From Planctomycetaceae bacterium (GTDB taxonomy: Bacteria > Planctomycetota > Planctomycetia > Pirellulales > Pirellulaceae), in the NCBI GenBank assembly GCA_022614795.1, contig JAKEHX010000599.1, positions 1-6,874 of the forward strand: 6,874 bases of DNA, in the 5' to 3' direction. The position numbers and the translations under genes are program-made. Of this stretch, positions 1-5,586 are shown in pieces (the stretch's first letter is position 1; each line of letters opens with the position of its first letter). Under the pieces are notes generated by a model. That model did no database searches. It was not told the origin of the DNA and saw only the letters and a program-made list of their open reading frames with translations.

Positions 1-2
1 CG

Positions 3-71
3 CCGCTGGCCGGGATGAAGCTCCGCGGCCGGGCGGCGCATATGATCGTGGGGGGTGAAGTGCGATTTTAG
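3..71 (+). CDS. possible C-terminal end of an upstream gene (partial)
   Basis: The third forward frame is open from the window edge to a TAG at 69-71 and would encode 22 residues ending in HMIVGGEVRF. A C-terminal phenylalanine after alternating polar and hydrophobic residues is a known feature of outer-membrane beta-barrel proteins, but so short a fragment cannot establish that. If real, the gene ends 14 bases before the ATG at 86, which would suggest co-transcription. A second forward frame is also open from base 2 to a TGA at 56-58, so the choice of frame is uncertain. Confidence 0.27.
   Translation, partial: PLAGMKLRGRAAHMIVGGEVRF
41..46 (+). promoter_or_regulatory. candidate -10 box (TATGAT)
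   Basis: TATGAT matches the sigma-70 -10 consensus at five of six positions and lies 39 bases before the ATG at 86. No recognisable -35 box is present at 16-18 bases upstream. It would also lie inside the possible upstream reading frame, so it may be chance. Confidence 0.25.
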
Positions 72-85
72 GCAGAAGGTGAACC

Positions 86-907
86 ATGTACGTGTCGCGT
101 CATCTGCCGTTTCTGTTCGGTGTCGTACTTTGCGCTTCTGCATGCGCGTTTGGTCAGGAAGTTTCGACGGAAGATGCCAAAGCAATCGCCAAGGAGTGGC
201 TCGCCGAGCGGACCAAGGAATTCGAGTCCTACCGGTTTGAACTGGAGGGCCCCAAGCCCAAGGCGCTGGACATGGAGTCGCGATCGCTTTTGAATTGGTC
301 GAATGCCGAGCGGGGAACGTACTTCGGAGCGGTCTTCCTGTGGACCGAGGAAGGGCGGCCGGCCCTCATCGCCAACGCGTTCGGCCGCGGCCAGTTTCTC
401 CGCCACGAGTTCCATTCGCTCAGCACCCAGCCGATCGTCGCCGAGTCCGGCGGCAGCCGCGTGCATCGCTTCCGGGCGGGAATCGAGTGGAGCAACCTGC
501 CGGACGCGCCGGAGCCGGACGCGTCGCGCGCGTTGCGGCTGGCCCAAATGCGACGTCAGGCGGAGCGGTTTCGCGTGACGATCGTCATGCAAAGGCCGAT
601 GGGTATCGAGGAACCGGCGGAAGTACGCCTGCTCACGCAACCGGCTTACCGCTCGGGCGAATCGGCCGCCGGCGACGTGGCCGTCTTTCTGTTCGTGCAG
701 GGGACGGACCCGGAGTGCGTGCTCCTCTTGGAGGCGACGGCCGACAAAAAGTGGCGCTACGCACTGACCCGGCAAACGAAAGCGGCCCTGAGGGCCGATC
801 TGGACGGCAAACAGGTGCTGGACCTGCCTCAGTTTGGGCGCATGCCTGCCGATCCGGAATCGGCCTTCTTCGTCCTCACGCCGCCCGCGGCGGCGGAAGG
901 GCGGTAG
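86..907 (+). CDS. secreted protein of unknown function, planctomycete family
   Basis: The protein has 273 residues and its function is unknown. Residues 1-23 form a classical signal peptide: a short basic start, the hydrophobic core LPFLFGVVLCASA, then AFG followed by Q24 as a plausible signal peptidase I site. A cysteine at 20 lacks a good lipobox, so a lipoprotein is less likely. The mature part resembles a recurrent planctomycete family, with LLNWSN...RGTYFGAVFLWTEEGRPALIA (about 68-96), a FLRHEFHSL stretch (104-112), an IEWSNLPDAP segment (133-142), a basic helix RLAQMRRQAERFRV (151-164), and VAVFLFVQGTDPECVLLLEA followed by WRYALTRQT (about 198-231). I recognise these blocks from memory; I know of no assigned activity and see no catalytic motif. 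The start at 86 is supported by AAGGTG at 76-81 and by the signal peptide beginning there. The gene converges on the oxidoreductase gene at 1069-2376. Confidence 0.88.
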   Translation: MYVSRHLPFLFGVVLCASACAFGQEVSTEDAKAIAKEWLAERTKEFESYRFELEGPKPKALDMESRSLLNWSNAERGTYFGAVFLWTEEGRPALIANAFGRGQFLRHEFHSLSTQPIVAESGGSRVHRFRAGIEWSNLPDAPEPDASRALRLAQMRRQAERFRVTIVMQRPMGIEEPAEVRLLTQPAYRSGESAAGDVAVFLFVQGTDPECVLLLEATADKKWRYALTRQTKAALRADLDGKQVLDLPQFGRMPADPESAFFVLTPPAAAEGR

Positions 908-941
908 GGAGCGGGAACTGACACGGAGGCAGAAGTGGCGG

Positions 942-1004
942 GGTGTTTGGTGTCTGGTACTGAGTACTAGGTACTGAGTACGGAGTACTTGGTATTCGGT
1001 ACCG
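942..1004. repeat. degenerate heptanucleotide tandem repeat, about nine units
   Basis: Read in steps of seven from 942, the units follow a RGTACTN-like consensus: GGTGTTT, GGTGTCT, GGTACTG, AGTACTA, GGTACTG, AGTACGG, AGTACTT, GGTATTC, GGTACCG. The array lies in the short gap between two convergent genes and has no coding function that I can see. Because seven is not a multiple of three, it stays open in several frames and translates to a seven-residue repeat; on the minus strand this gives strings such as YQVLRTQYLVLST. It resembles the heptanucleotide short tandem repeats (STRR) described in cyanobacteria, although the sequence differs. Confidence 0.75.
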
Positions 1005-1032
1005 ACCAGTCGCCGCACTCCAAAGGAGCACG

Positions 1033-1048
1033 CCCACGCAAGCGTGGG
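1033..1048. repeat. CCCACGC/GCGTGGG palindrome between convergent genes
   Basis: CCCACGC and GCGTGGG form a perfect seven-base-pair stem around AA, or six pairs around a CAAG loop. It lies 20 bases beyond the oxidoreductase stop and about 125 bases beyond the stop at 907. It could end transcription in either direction, but no T-run follows on either strand, so it is not a textbook intrinsic terminator. I have the impression that this palindrome with its flanks recurs in planctomycete intergenic DNA, which would make it a dispersed repeat. Confidence 0.5.
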
Positions 1049-1068
1049 AAGTGGCACCCTCAACCTGT

Positions 1069-2376
1069 TTACGCGAACTTCGTTTTGCCCGGCATGGCGA
1101 CTTCGGGGACTTTGACGTCGCCCCATTCGTAAGCCGCGGGAGTCAGGTCCTCCTTCGAGTTCAGCGCCATCTCCCAAGTGATTTCCTGGCCGGTGTATGT
1201 GGCCATGCGGCCCATGATCGCCAGCAGCGTGCTGTACGACATGTAGAGGCCGTTGTTGATTGGCTTGCCGGCCTTGATCGACGCGAAAAGCTCGGTGTGC
1301 TCCTGGTCGTACATGTCGGGGTCGCTCTTCTTCTTGTCGCGCGGGTAGCTCCAGGCATTTTCGCCGGTGATCGAATGGGCGAGGATTTTCGCCTGTCCCT
1401 TCGTCCCCAGGACGAAATCTTCGGTCTGCTTGAGCACGTTCTCGCCGGCCATTTGGCGGGTGAACGAGAACATCCGGAAGCCGCTATCCCATTCGTAGGC
1501 GACGGCGTGATGATCGTAGATGTTGCCCCACTTGGGTTCGGTGCGGACCTGGCGGCCCCCCATTCCCACGCACGACTTGGGCGGCTTGTCGCCCATGAGC
1601 CACATCGTTTTGTCAAGGCTGTGGATGTGCTGCTCGACGTTGTGATCGCCGGAGAGCCAGGTGTAATAGAGCCAGTTGCGGATCTGGTTCTCCATCTCGC
1701 TCCACTGGGGCTGGCGATCGCGGTACCAGAGAGTGTCGGCGAGGTAGTTTTCCTGGACGGCAATGATGTCGCCGATCGCCCCATCTTGAATCCGCTTGAC
1801 CGTCTCGCGCACGCCGGGGTGATATCGCCAGCAGAGGCCGCTGACGATCGCCAGCCCCTTGGCCTTGGCCTCTTCGGTAGTTTTGAGGACGCTGCGGACT
1901 CCGGGGGCATCGACGGCCACCGGCTTCTCGCAGAAGACGTGCTTGCCGGCGTCGATCGCTGCTTTGAGCTGAGCCGGGCGGAAGTGCGGCGGCGTACAAA
2001 GCAGGACGACGTCAACATCGCTCGCCATGACCTGCTTGTAGCCGTCGAAGCCGGAGAAGCACGAGTCGTCGGTGACGCGAAATTGCTGGTCGAGGCGGGT
2101 CTGGAGGCGGCGGCGGGCGTCTTGCAAGCGGTCGGGGAAGATGTCGCACATCACGGTCAGCCGGTTGTTCGGGTCGGCCTGCATGGCGTTGAGCGCTGCC
2201 CCCGAGCCGCGTCCGCCGCAGCCGATGAGGGCCACCTTGACCGCCGAACTGTCCTGGACGTGGACGGCGGGAACGGCGAGGGCCGCGAGCGATGAGCCGA
2301 TGGCCGCGGCCGCGGAGGACTTGAGAAACGAGCGGCGCGAAGCTGGGGAAGGAGAAGCGGGCGCGTCAGAAGACAT
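1069..2376 (-). CDS. Gfo/Idh/MocA-type NAD(P)-dependent oxidoreductase, Tat-exported
   Basis: The protein has 435 residues. Residues 1-35 carry a twin-arginine signal (SRRSFLKSS at 13-21, then an alanine-rich core), so it should be exported folded with its cofactor. The Rossmann fold starts at VKVALIGCGGRGSG (46-59), a GxGxxG-like nucleotide-binding loop. CTPPHFR (127-133) and HVFCEKPVAVD (146-156) follow; Lys151 of the EKP motif is the residue usually placed in the active site. GDHNVEQHIHSLD (243-255) matches the substrate-site helix, with His252 and Asp255 as likely key residues. The end, ALNSKEDLTPAAYEWGD, is typical of large planctomycete paralogues of this family. These enzymes usually oxidise or reduce sugars, inositols or glycosides, and the substrate cannot be read from the sequence. 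The open frame begins at 2496, but the 40 extra residues look unlike a signal sequence and would block the Tat motif. No sugar-pathway gene is adjacent. Confidence 0.93.
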   Translation of the reverse strand: MSSDAPASPSPASRRSFLKSSAAAAIGSSLAALAVPAVHVQDSSAVKVALIGCGGRGSGAALNAMQADPNNRLTVMCDIFPDRLQDARRRLQTRLDQQFRVTDDSCFSGFDGYKQVMASDVDVVLLCTPPHFRPAQLKAAIDAGKHVFCEKPVAVDAPGVRSVLKTTEEAKAKGLAIVSGLCWRYHPGVRETVKRIQDGAIGDIIAVQENYLADTLWYRDRQPQWSEMENQIRNWLYYTWLSGDHNVEQHIHSLDKTMWLMGDKPPKSCVGMGGRQVRTEPKWGNIYDHHAVAYEWDSGFRMFSFTRQMAGENVLKQTEDFVLGTKGQAKILAHSITGENAWSYPRDKKKSDPDMYDQEHTELFASIKAGKPINNGLYMSYSTLLAIMGRMATYTGQEITWEMALNSKEDLTPAAYEWGDVKVPEVAMPGKTKFA

Positions 2377-2383
2377 GGCGAGG

Positions 2384-2387
2384 CTCC
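2384..2387 (-). promoter_or_regulatory. ribosome binding site that sets the oxidoreductase start
   Basis: On the minus strand GGAG (within CCCGGAG) ends seven bases before the ATG at 2376. Together with the Tat signal starting right after that ATG, it favours 2376 over the upstream in-frame ATG at 2496. Confidence 0.65.
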
Positions 2388-2466
2388 GGGAGCAGCGGTT
2401 AAAGGCGGGAACGCCACGCGAAGGGGGTCCAAAGCGCCCTAGCACGTAACGATTGGCGTCGCCTTG

Positions 2467-2472
2467 ATCATA
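2467..2472 (-). promoter_or_regulatory. candidate -10 box (TATGAT) for the oxidoreductase gene
   Basis: On the minus strand this reads TATGAT within AATTATGATC, an AT-rich island in GC-rich surroundings, about 90 bases upstream of the ATG at 2376. No good -35 box precedes it. Confidence 0.27.
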
Positions 2473-2506
2473 ATTGGGAGGCTGCGGAGCGGGCAAGGAG
2501 CGGTAA

Positions 2507-2558
2507 AGTCGCCTTTCGCTCCGCGAAAGTACGTCCTTTCGCGGAGCGAAAGGCGACT
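2507..2558. repeat. REP-like double palindrome 1 (GTCG type)
   Basis: This is a perfect inverted repeat with 23-base arms (2507-2529 and 2536-2558) around the six-base loop TACGTC. Each arm contains its own small hairpin: CTTTCG-CTCCG-CGAAAG in the left arm and CTTTCG-CGGAG-CGAAAG in the right. Each half is preceded on its own strand by GTCG. The DNA or RNA could therefore fold as one long hairpin or as two short ones. It lies too far from either gene end to be an obvious terminator, and no T-run follows it. Confidence 0.88.
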
Positions 2559-2605
2559 ATGCAGCGGGAACCGCGGCCGGTGGTGCTTCGTCTCAAGTTG
2601 GGCAC

Positions 2606-2660
2606 CGTAGACCTCACGCTCCGCGTGAGGGATTTCATCACGCGGAGCGTGATGCCTACG
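2606..2660. repeat. REP-like double palindrome 2 (GTAG type)
   Basis: The outer arms are CGTAG and CTACG. The inner arms pair over most of their length, with two mismatches near the base, around the nine-base loop GGGATTTCA. Each half is itself a hairpin: CCTCACG-CTCCG-CGTGAGG on the left and ATCACG-CGGAG-CGTGAT on the right. Read on its own strand, each half begins with GTAG, the tetranucleotide found at the foot of classical REP elements. It shares the CTCCG loop with the element at 2507-2558. Confidence 0.87.
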
Positions 2661-2714
2661 ATAAAGCTTGTAACGGGTCCGACACATCGCTGGCCTCTCC
2701 CTCTGAGGTTGGGA

Positions 2715-2720
2715 TATACT
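2715..2720 (+). promoter_or_regulatory. candidate -10 box (TATACT) for the J-domain-like gene
   Basis: TATACT within GGGATATACTAG matches the -10 consensus at five of six positions. It is the most AT-rich spot before the gene and lies 53 bases upstream of the ATG at 2774. No clear -35 box is found 16-18 bases upstream. Confidence 0.4.
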
Positions 2721-2773
2721 AGACCGATCCATGCGGCTCGCTCGTTGCACTCATCCGTTGATGCGGTGAATTC

Positions 2774-5446
2774 ATGGGCCAATCGTTTGACCCCTATTAC
2801 ACCTGGCTGGGAATTCCCGTCGCCGAGCAGCCCCCCAACTATTACCGGCTGCTGGGGATTGCGCCTCTGGAGGGGAATGCGTCGGTCATCGAGCATGCCG
2901 CGGACCGGGTGATGATCCATTTGCGGACGTTCGCGGCCGGTGCGCACGGCAGCGAAAGCCAGCGGCTCTTGAACGAAGTGGCGGCGGCGCGGGTGTGTCT
3001 GCTCGATCCGGCGCGCAAGGCGCGCTACGACGCCGATTTGCAGGCCCGCTTGGGGCTCGCTCCAGCCGCGCCAACGGCCGCGACGCGGATGCCGCCGATG
3101 CCGCGGGCCGGCGCGAATCTGCCCAAGGCAGCTCCCTTGCCGTCGATGCCCGTGCAAGTGCCGGTGCTGACTTCGTCGCCGGTGGCGGTCGTGGTCGAAG
3201 AGCCGGTTATCGCCGTGAATCGCAGCTCCGCGGCGACGGATGGTGCGGCCGCCGCAACGCGCAAGGCAGTACAACCCAGCCGCAAGCCCGACGAAATCGC
3301 CAACCCGCAAGCTGCGGCCATCATCAATGTCGTCAAGATCGTGATGGGAGGCCTGGGCGGGCTGTCGATGGCGGTGCTGCTGGTGTGGGTGGTATTCCGC
3401 ATCGACGCGCTCGGGCTCTTCTCGGACCCCCCGAAGCCGGTCGTGCAGAATCCGACCGACACGGATCCCAAGCCGCCGACTGGCAACGGGAACGACCGGC
3501 CCGTGCGTCCCGTCGAGCCCGTGGAGCCCGTGGAGCCGCGCGTGCCGAGCACGACTCCCTCCACAAATCCAAGCGAGGCCGAGCCAGTCGTATCGAAACC
3601 GGCCACCCCCGTCGAGCCGGCCAATCCGTTCCAGCCGGTGGTCGATCCGACCGAAGCCACGCCCGAGACTCCGGAGTCCACGCCAAGTAATCCGCCGACC
3701 ACGCCCAAGACCAAGACCAAGATAAAATCGAAGACCAAACCTACCAGTCCGGCCGTGCCCATCTCGCCTCCTGAAACGCCGGTCGAACCGCCCAAGCCCG
3801 TCGAGCCGGCGACGCCCACGACGAAGGTCGCCGCAGATACTCGCAACCCCGTCCCTTTGGAAGCAGAGCAAAAGGCGAAGCTCGAGGAGCTGAAATCGGT
3901 TTATAGCAAGGAGTTTGAAGATGCCGAGCGTTCGCCAGGGCGCGAGAAGTTCCCCGAGTTCTTGATTTCTGCCTCCGACACGATCAAGTCGGACCAGGTA
4001 GCCCGGTTTGTGTTGTTGCGGCAAGCTTACACGCGACTGATCGCGGCGAAGGATTTTTCACTCGCGGTCGATGTCATCGATCGCCTGGAACGCGATTTTC
4101 TAGTGAATCCGTATGCGATGCGGTCGCACACCTTGACCGAGGCGTCGAAGGCCGGCCGCCAGACCCCCGCCGAGAAGCTGGCGATCGTCCTGTGCGCCGC
4201 CGATTTGGCCGAGTCGGCCGTCAGCCGGCAGAAGATGAGCGAGGCGGTGACGTTCGCCCGGCTGGCCGAGAACCTGAGCAAGGCTTTGCAAAACAAGCCG
4301 CTGCGAGAGCGGACGATGGCGCTCAAGGAAGAAATTGAGAAGGCGCAGTCCGAGTGGGGTCCTGTCGAGCGGGCGCGGCAAACGCTGGCGGCGTCGCCGG
4401 ACGATGCGGTCGCGGCGCTGGTGGATGGCCGCTATCGCTGCCTGGTCGCGGGCGACTGGGCGAGCGGGCTGCCCGTACTCGCCAAGGGTGGCAACGATTC
4501 GCTGGCCGTTGCGGCCCGTCAGGACATCGCCGGAGCGAGTGCGAATCTTTCAGCTACGGCAATTGCCGACGCCTGGTTCGACCTCGGCAAGAGCGACGAG
4601 CGTTTGAAGCCGTGCTATGCCCGGGCGCTCCACTGGTACCGGCAGGCCTTGGACAAATCCACCGGGGCGGAGCAGGTTCCATTGCTCAGCCGGACAGAGC
4701 TGATCGAGACGATGAACCTGCCCGAGCGGTATTTCGCCTCGGCGAGCACGTCGGCGACCGATGAGCCGCTGCCGACTTTTGCCTCGATGTACTTTCGCAA
4801 TGTCTCGTTCGATCCGGTCGATTGCTTCAAGTTTGTGCTCCTGCCGGAGCTGAAGGCGTCGCCGTGGAACTTGTACAGCGGCTCGACGGGGGGCATCTAT
4901 TCGCAGCCCGATATTGTGTATGGCCGCGTGCCGGCGCACGTGCCGAACCTGCCCCGCGAGTACCAGGTCGGAGTGAAGGCGCATCATTATTATTCGTCCG
5001 ACCAGAAGGGGCCGTTCGTCATCGGCATGGTCGGGCCGAAGGGGCAATTCGCGGCGGTGATCGACCTGCCGGTTTCGACCACCGAGTACTGCACGTTCCT
5101 GACGCTGGCCGACGCGAAGACGCCCGAACAAAACCCCACAATCACGCGGCACACGCGGCAACATTTGAGCTTCAGCACCGATCCGGTGGTGGTGCAGGTC
5201 CGCCGCAACAGCGTCACGGTGCTTGTCGATAATCGCGTGGTCTGCGAATACAGCGGCGACCTGGGCAAGCTGGCGTTGCCCCGCGAATGGGCCGTGAGCG
5301 ACACCAAGGCGCTGATCCTCGGTGCCCATCAGGCGTCGTATCGGGTGACGAGCTGGATGGTCGAGCCGGTGGGGCCGGCGTCGCGATTGAGCCGGCCTGG
5401 CGAGGGGCCCAGCGTGCCCAACCTGCCGGGATTTCCGTCGCCATAG
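2774..5446 (+). CDS. membrane-anchored protein: J-domain-like module plus LamG-like C-terminus
   Basis: The protein has 890 residues and unknown function. Residues 1-95 form a divergent J-domain-like module typical of planctomycetes: DPYYTWLGIP (6-15), EQPPNYYRLLGI (18-29) and LLDPARKARYD (76-86). The HPD tripeptide that activates Hsp70 is absent, so co-chaperone activity is unlikely. One membrane segment lies at about 184-209 (NVVKIVMGG...VLLVWVVF), which predicts a cytoplasmic N-terminus and a large exported C-terminus. A Pro/Glu/Thr/Lys-rich linker follows (about 218-361), with PVEPVEPVEP and KTKTKIKSKTK runs. Residues 362-650 are mainly helical; the part around GDWASGLPVLAKGGND (560-575) and ALHWYRQAL (618-626) resembles a region found in large planctomycete surface or kinase-like proteins. 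Residues about 670-866 are beta-rich (VVVQVRRNSVTVLVDNRVVCEYSGD), consistent with a concanavalin/LamG-type sandwich that may bind glycan or protein. The ribosome site is weak (GGTGA). The start is set by the conserved N-terminus. Confidence 0.9.
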   Translation: MGQSFDPYYTWLGIPVAEQPPNYYRLLGIAPLEGNASVIEHAADRVMIHLRTFAAGAHGSESQRLLNEVAAARVCLLDPARKARYDADLQARLGLAPAAPTAATRMPPMPRAGANLPKAAPLPSMPVQVPVLTSSPVAVVVEEPVIAVNRSSAATDGAAAATRKAVQPSRKPDEIANPQAAAIINVVKIVMGGLGGLSMAVLLVWVVFRIDALGLFSDPPKPVVQNPTDTDPKPPTGNGNDRPVRPVEPVEPVEPRVPSTTPSTNPSEAEPVVSKPATPVEPANPFQPVVDPTEATPETPESTPSNPPTTPKTKTKIKSKTKPTSPAVPISPPETPVEPPKPVEPATPTTKVAADTRNPVPLEAEQKAKLEELKSVYSKEFEDAERSPGREKFPEFLISASDTIKSDQVARFVLLRQAYTRLIAAKDFSLAVDVIDRLERDFLVNPYAMRSHTLTEASKAGRQTPAEKLAIVLCAADLAESAVSRQKMSEAVTFARLAENLSKALQNKPLRERTMALKEEIEKAQSEWGPVERARQTLAASPDDAVAALVDGRYRCLVAGDWASGLPVLAKGGNDSLAVAARQDIAGASANLSATAIADAWFDLGKSDERLKPCYARALHWYRQALDKSTGAEQVPLLSRTELIETMNLPERYFASASTSATDEPLPTFASMYFRNVSFDPVDCFKFVLLPELKASPWNLYSGSTGGIYSQPDIVYGRVPAHVPNLPREYQVGVKAHHYYSSDQKGPFVIGMVGPKGQFAAVIDLPVSTTEYCTFLTLADAKTPEQNPTITRHTRQHLSFSTDPVVVQVRRNSVTVLVDNRVVCEYSGDLGKLALPREWAVSDTKALILGAHQASYRVTSWMVEPVGPASRLSRPGEGPSVPNLPGFPSP

Positions 5447-5448
5447 AA

Positions 5449-5499
5449 CGTGGCCGATGCTGCTAGCGTCGGTATCCGATGCTGGCAGCATCGGCCACG
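5449..5499. repeat. REP-like double palindrome 3 (GTGG type), just after a stop codon
   Basis: The arms are 24 bases each (5449-5472 and 5476-5499) around the three-base loop TAT. The outer 15 pairs are perfect, and both mismatches further in would be G-U pairs in RNA. Each half is a hairpin: CCGATGCT-GCT-AGCGTCGG on the left and CCGATGCT-GGC-AGCATCGG on the right, each preceded on its own strand by GTGG. It starts two bases after the TAG of the 2774-5446 gene, so it will be in that mRNA and could protect its 3' end or weaken read-through. The following TTCCCG is not a T-run. Confidence 0.87.
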
Positions 5500-5541
5500 G
5501 TTCCCGCCAAATCCGCCCTAGGGCAAACGCCGCGCCGCTGC

Positions 5542-5547
5542 TACCAT
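5542..5547 (+). promoter_or_regulatory. candidate -10 box (TACCAT)
   Basis: TACCAT in GCTACCATTCG lies 39 bases upstream of the ATG at 5587. It matches the -10 consensus at four of six positions, with no recognisable -35 box. It would give the gene its own promoter downstream of the palindrome at 5449-5499. Confidence 0.25.
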
Positions 5548-5586
5548 TCGCGTCCCCGCATTTGAACCCACCTCAGGAGGTCAGGG

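Larger units (their letters stand above)
2377..2773. other. divergent intergenic region, 397 bases
   Basis: This region lies between the start of the oxidoreductase gene and the start of the J-domain-like gene, so it must hold both promoters. Its main content is two double palindromes (2507-2558 and 2606-2660), 47 bases apart. Only weak promoter-like boxes can be picked out on each side. I see no convincing gene: the frames that cross it are extensions or shadows of the neighbours. Confidence 0.7.

Noticed and set aside
942..1048. CRISPR array
   Set aside because: The repeated units are only seven bases and directly adjoining, with no spacers, and no cas gene is present.
68..1177. Long minus-strand open frame of 369 codons opposite the first gene
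   Set aside because: It is antisense to a gene with a signal peptide and a ribosome site, its product is rich in Arg, Gly and Leu with no recognisable domain, and part of it is translated heptanucleotide repeat.
1051..2295. Plus-strand open frame of 414 codons opposite the oxidoreductase gene
   Set aside because: It is the shadow of a clearly recognisable Gfo/Idh/MocA coding sequence in GC-rich DNA, with no domain, signal or ribosome site of its own.
2582..2606. Small hairpin GGTGC/GCACC between the two double palindromes
   Set aside because: Five base pairs around a 15-base loop is easily expected by chance in this composition.
3025..3846. Minus-strand frame with Gly/Ser/Thr/Val repeats that resembles a surface protein
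   Set aside because: Its GSTGSTG-type repeats are simply the reverse reading of the Pro/Glu/Thr linker codons of the plus-strand gene.
2468..4024. Minus-strand open frame of 518 codons across the intergenic region and the J-domain-like gene
   Set aside because: It runs through both double palindromes and is antisense to conserved protein sequence. Its Arg/Gly/His-rich product is typical of a shadow frame.
4550..5491. Minus-strand open frame of 313 codons opposite the C-terminal domain
   Set aside because: It is antisense to the beta-rich domain and begins inside the palindrome at 5449-5499. It has no recognisable motif.
5449..5499. Classical intrinsic terminator
   Set aside because: The stem is strong, but the bases after it are GTTCCCG rather than a T-run, and the two-part design fits a REP-like pair better. 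A role in ending or protecting the transcript remains possible.
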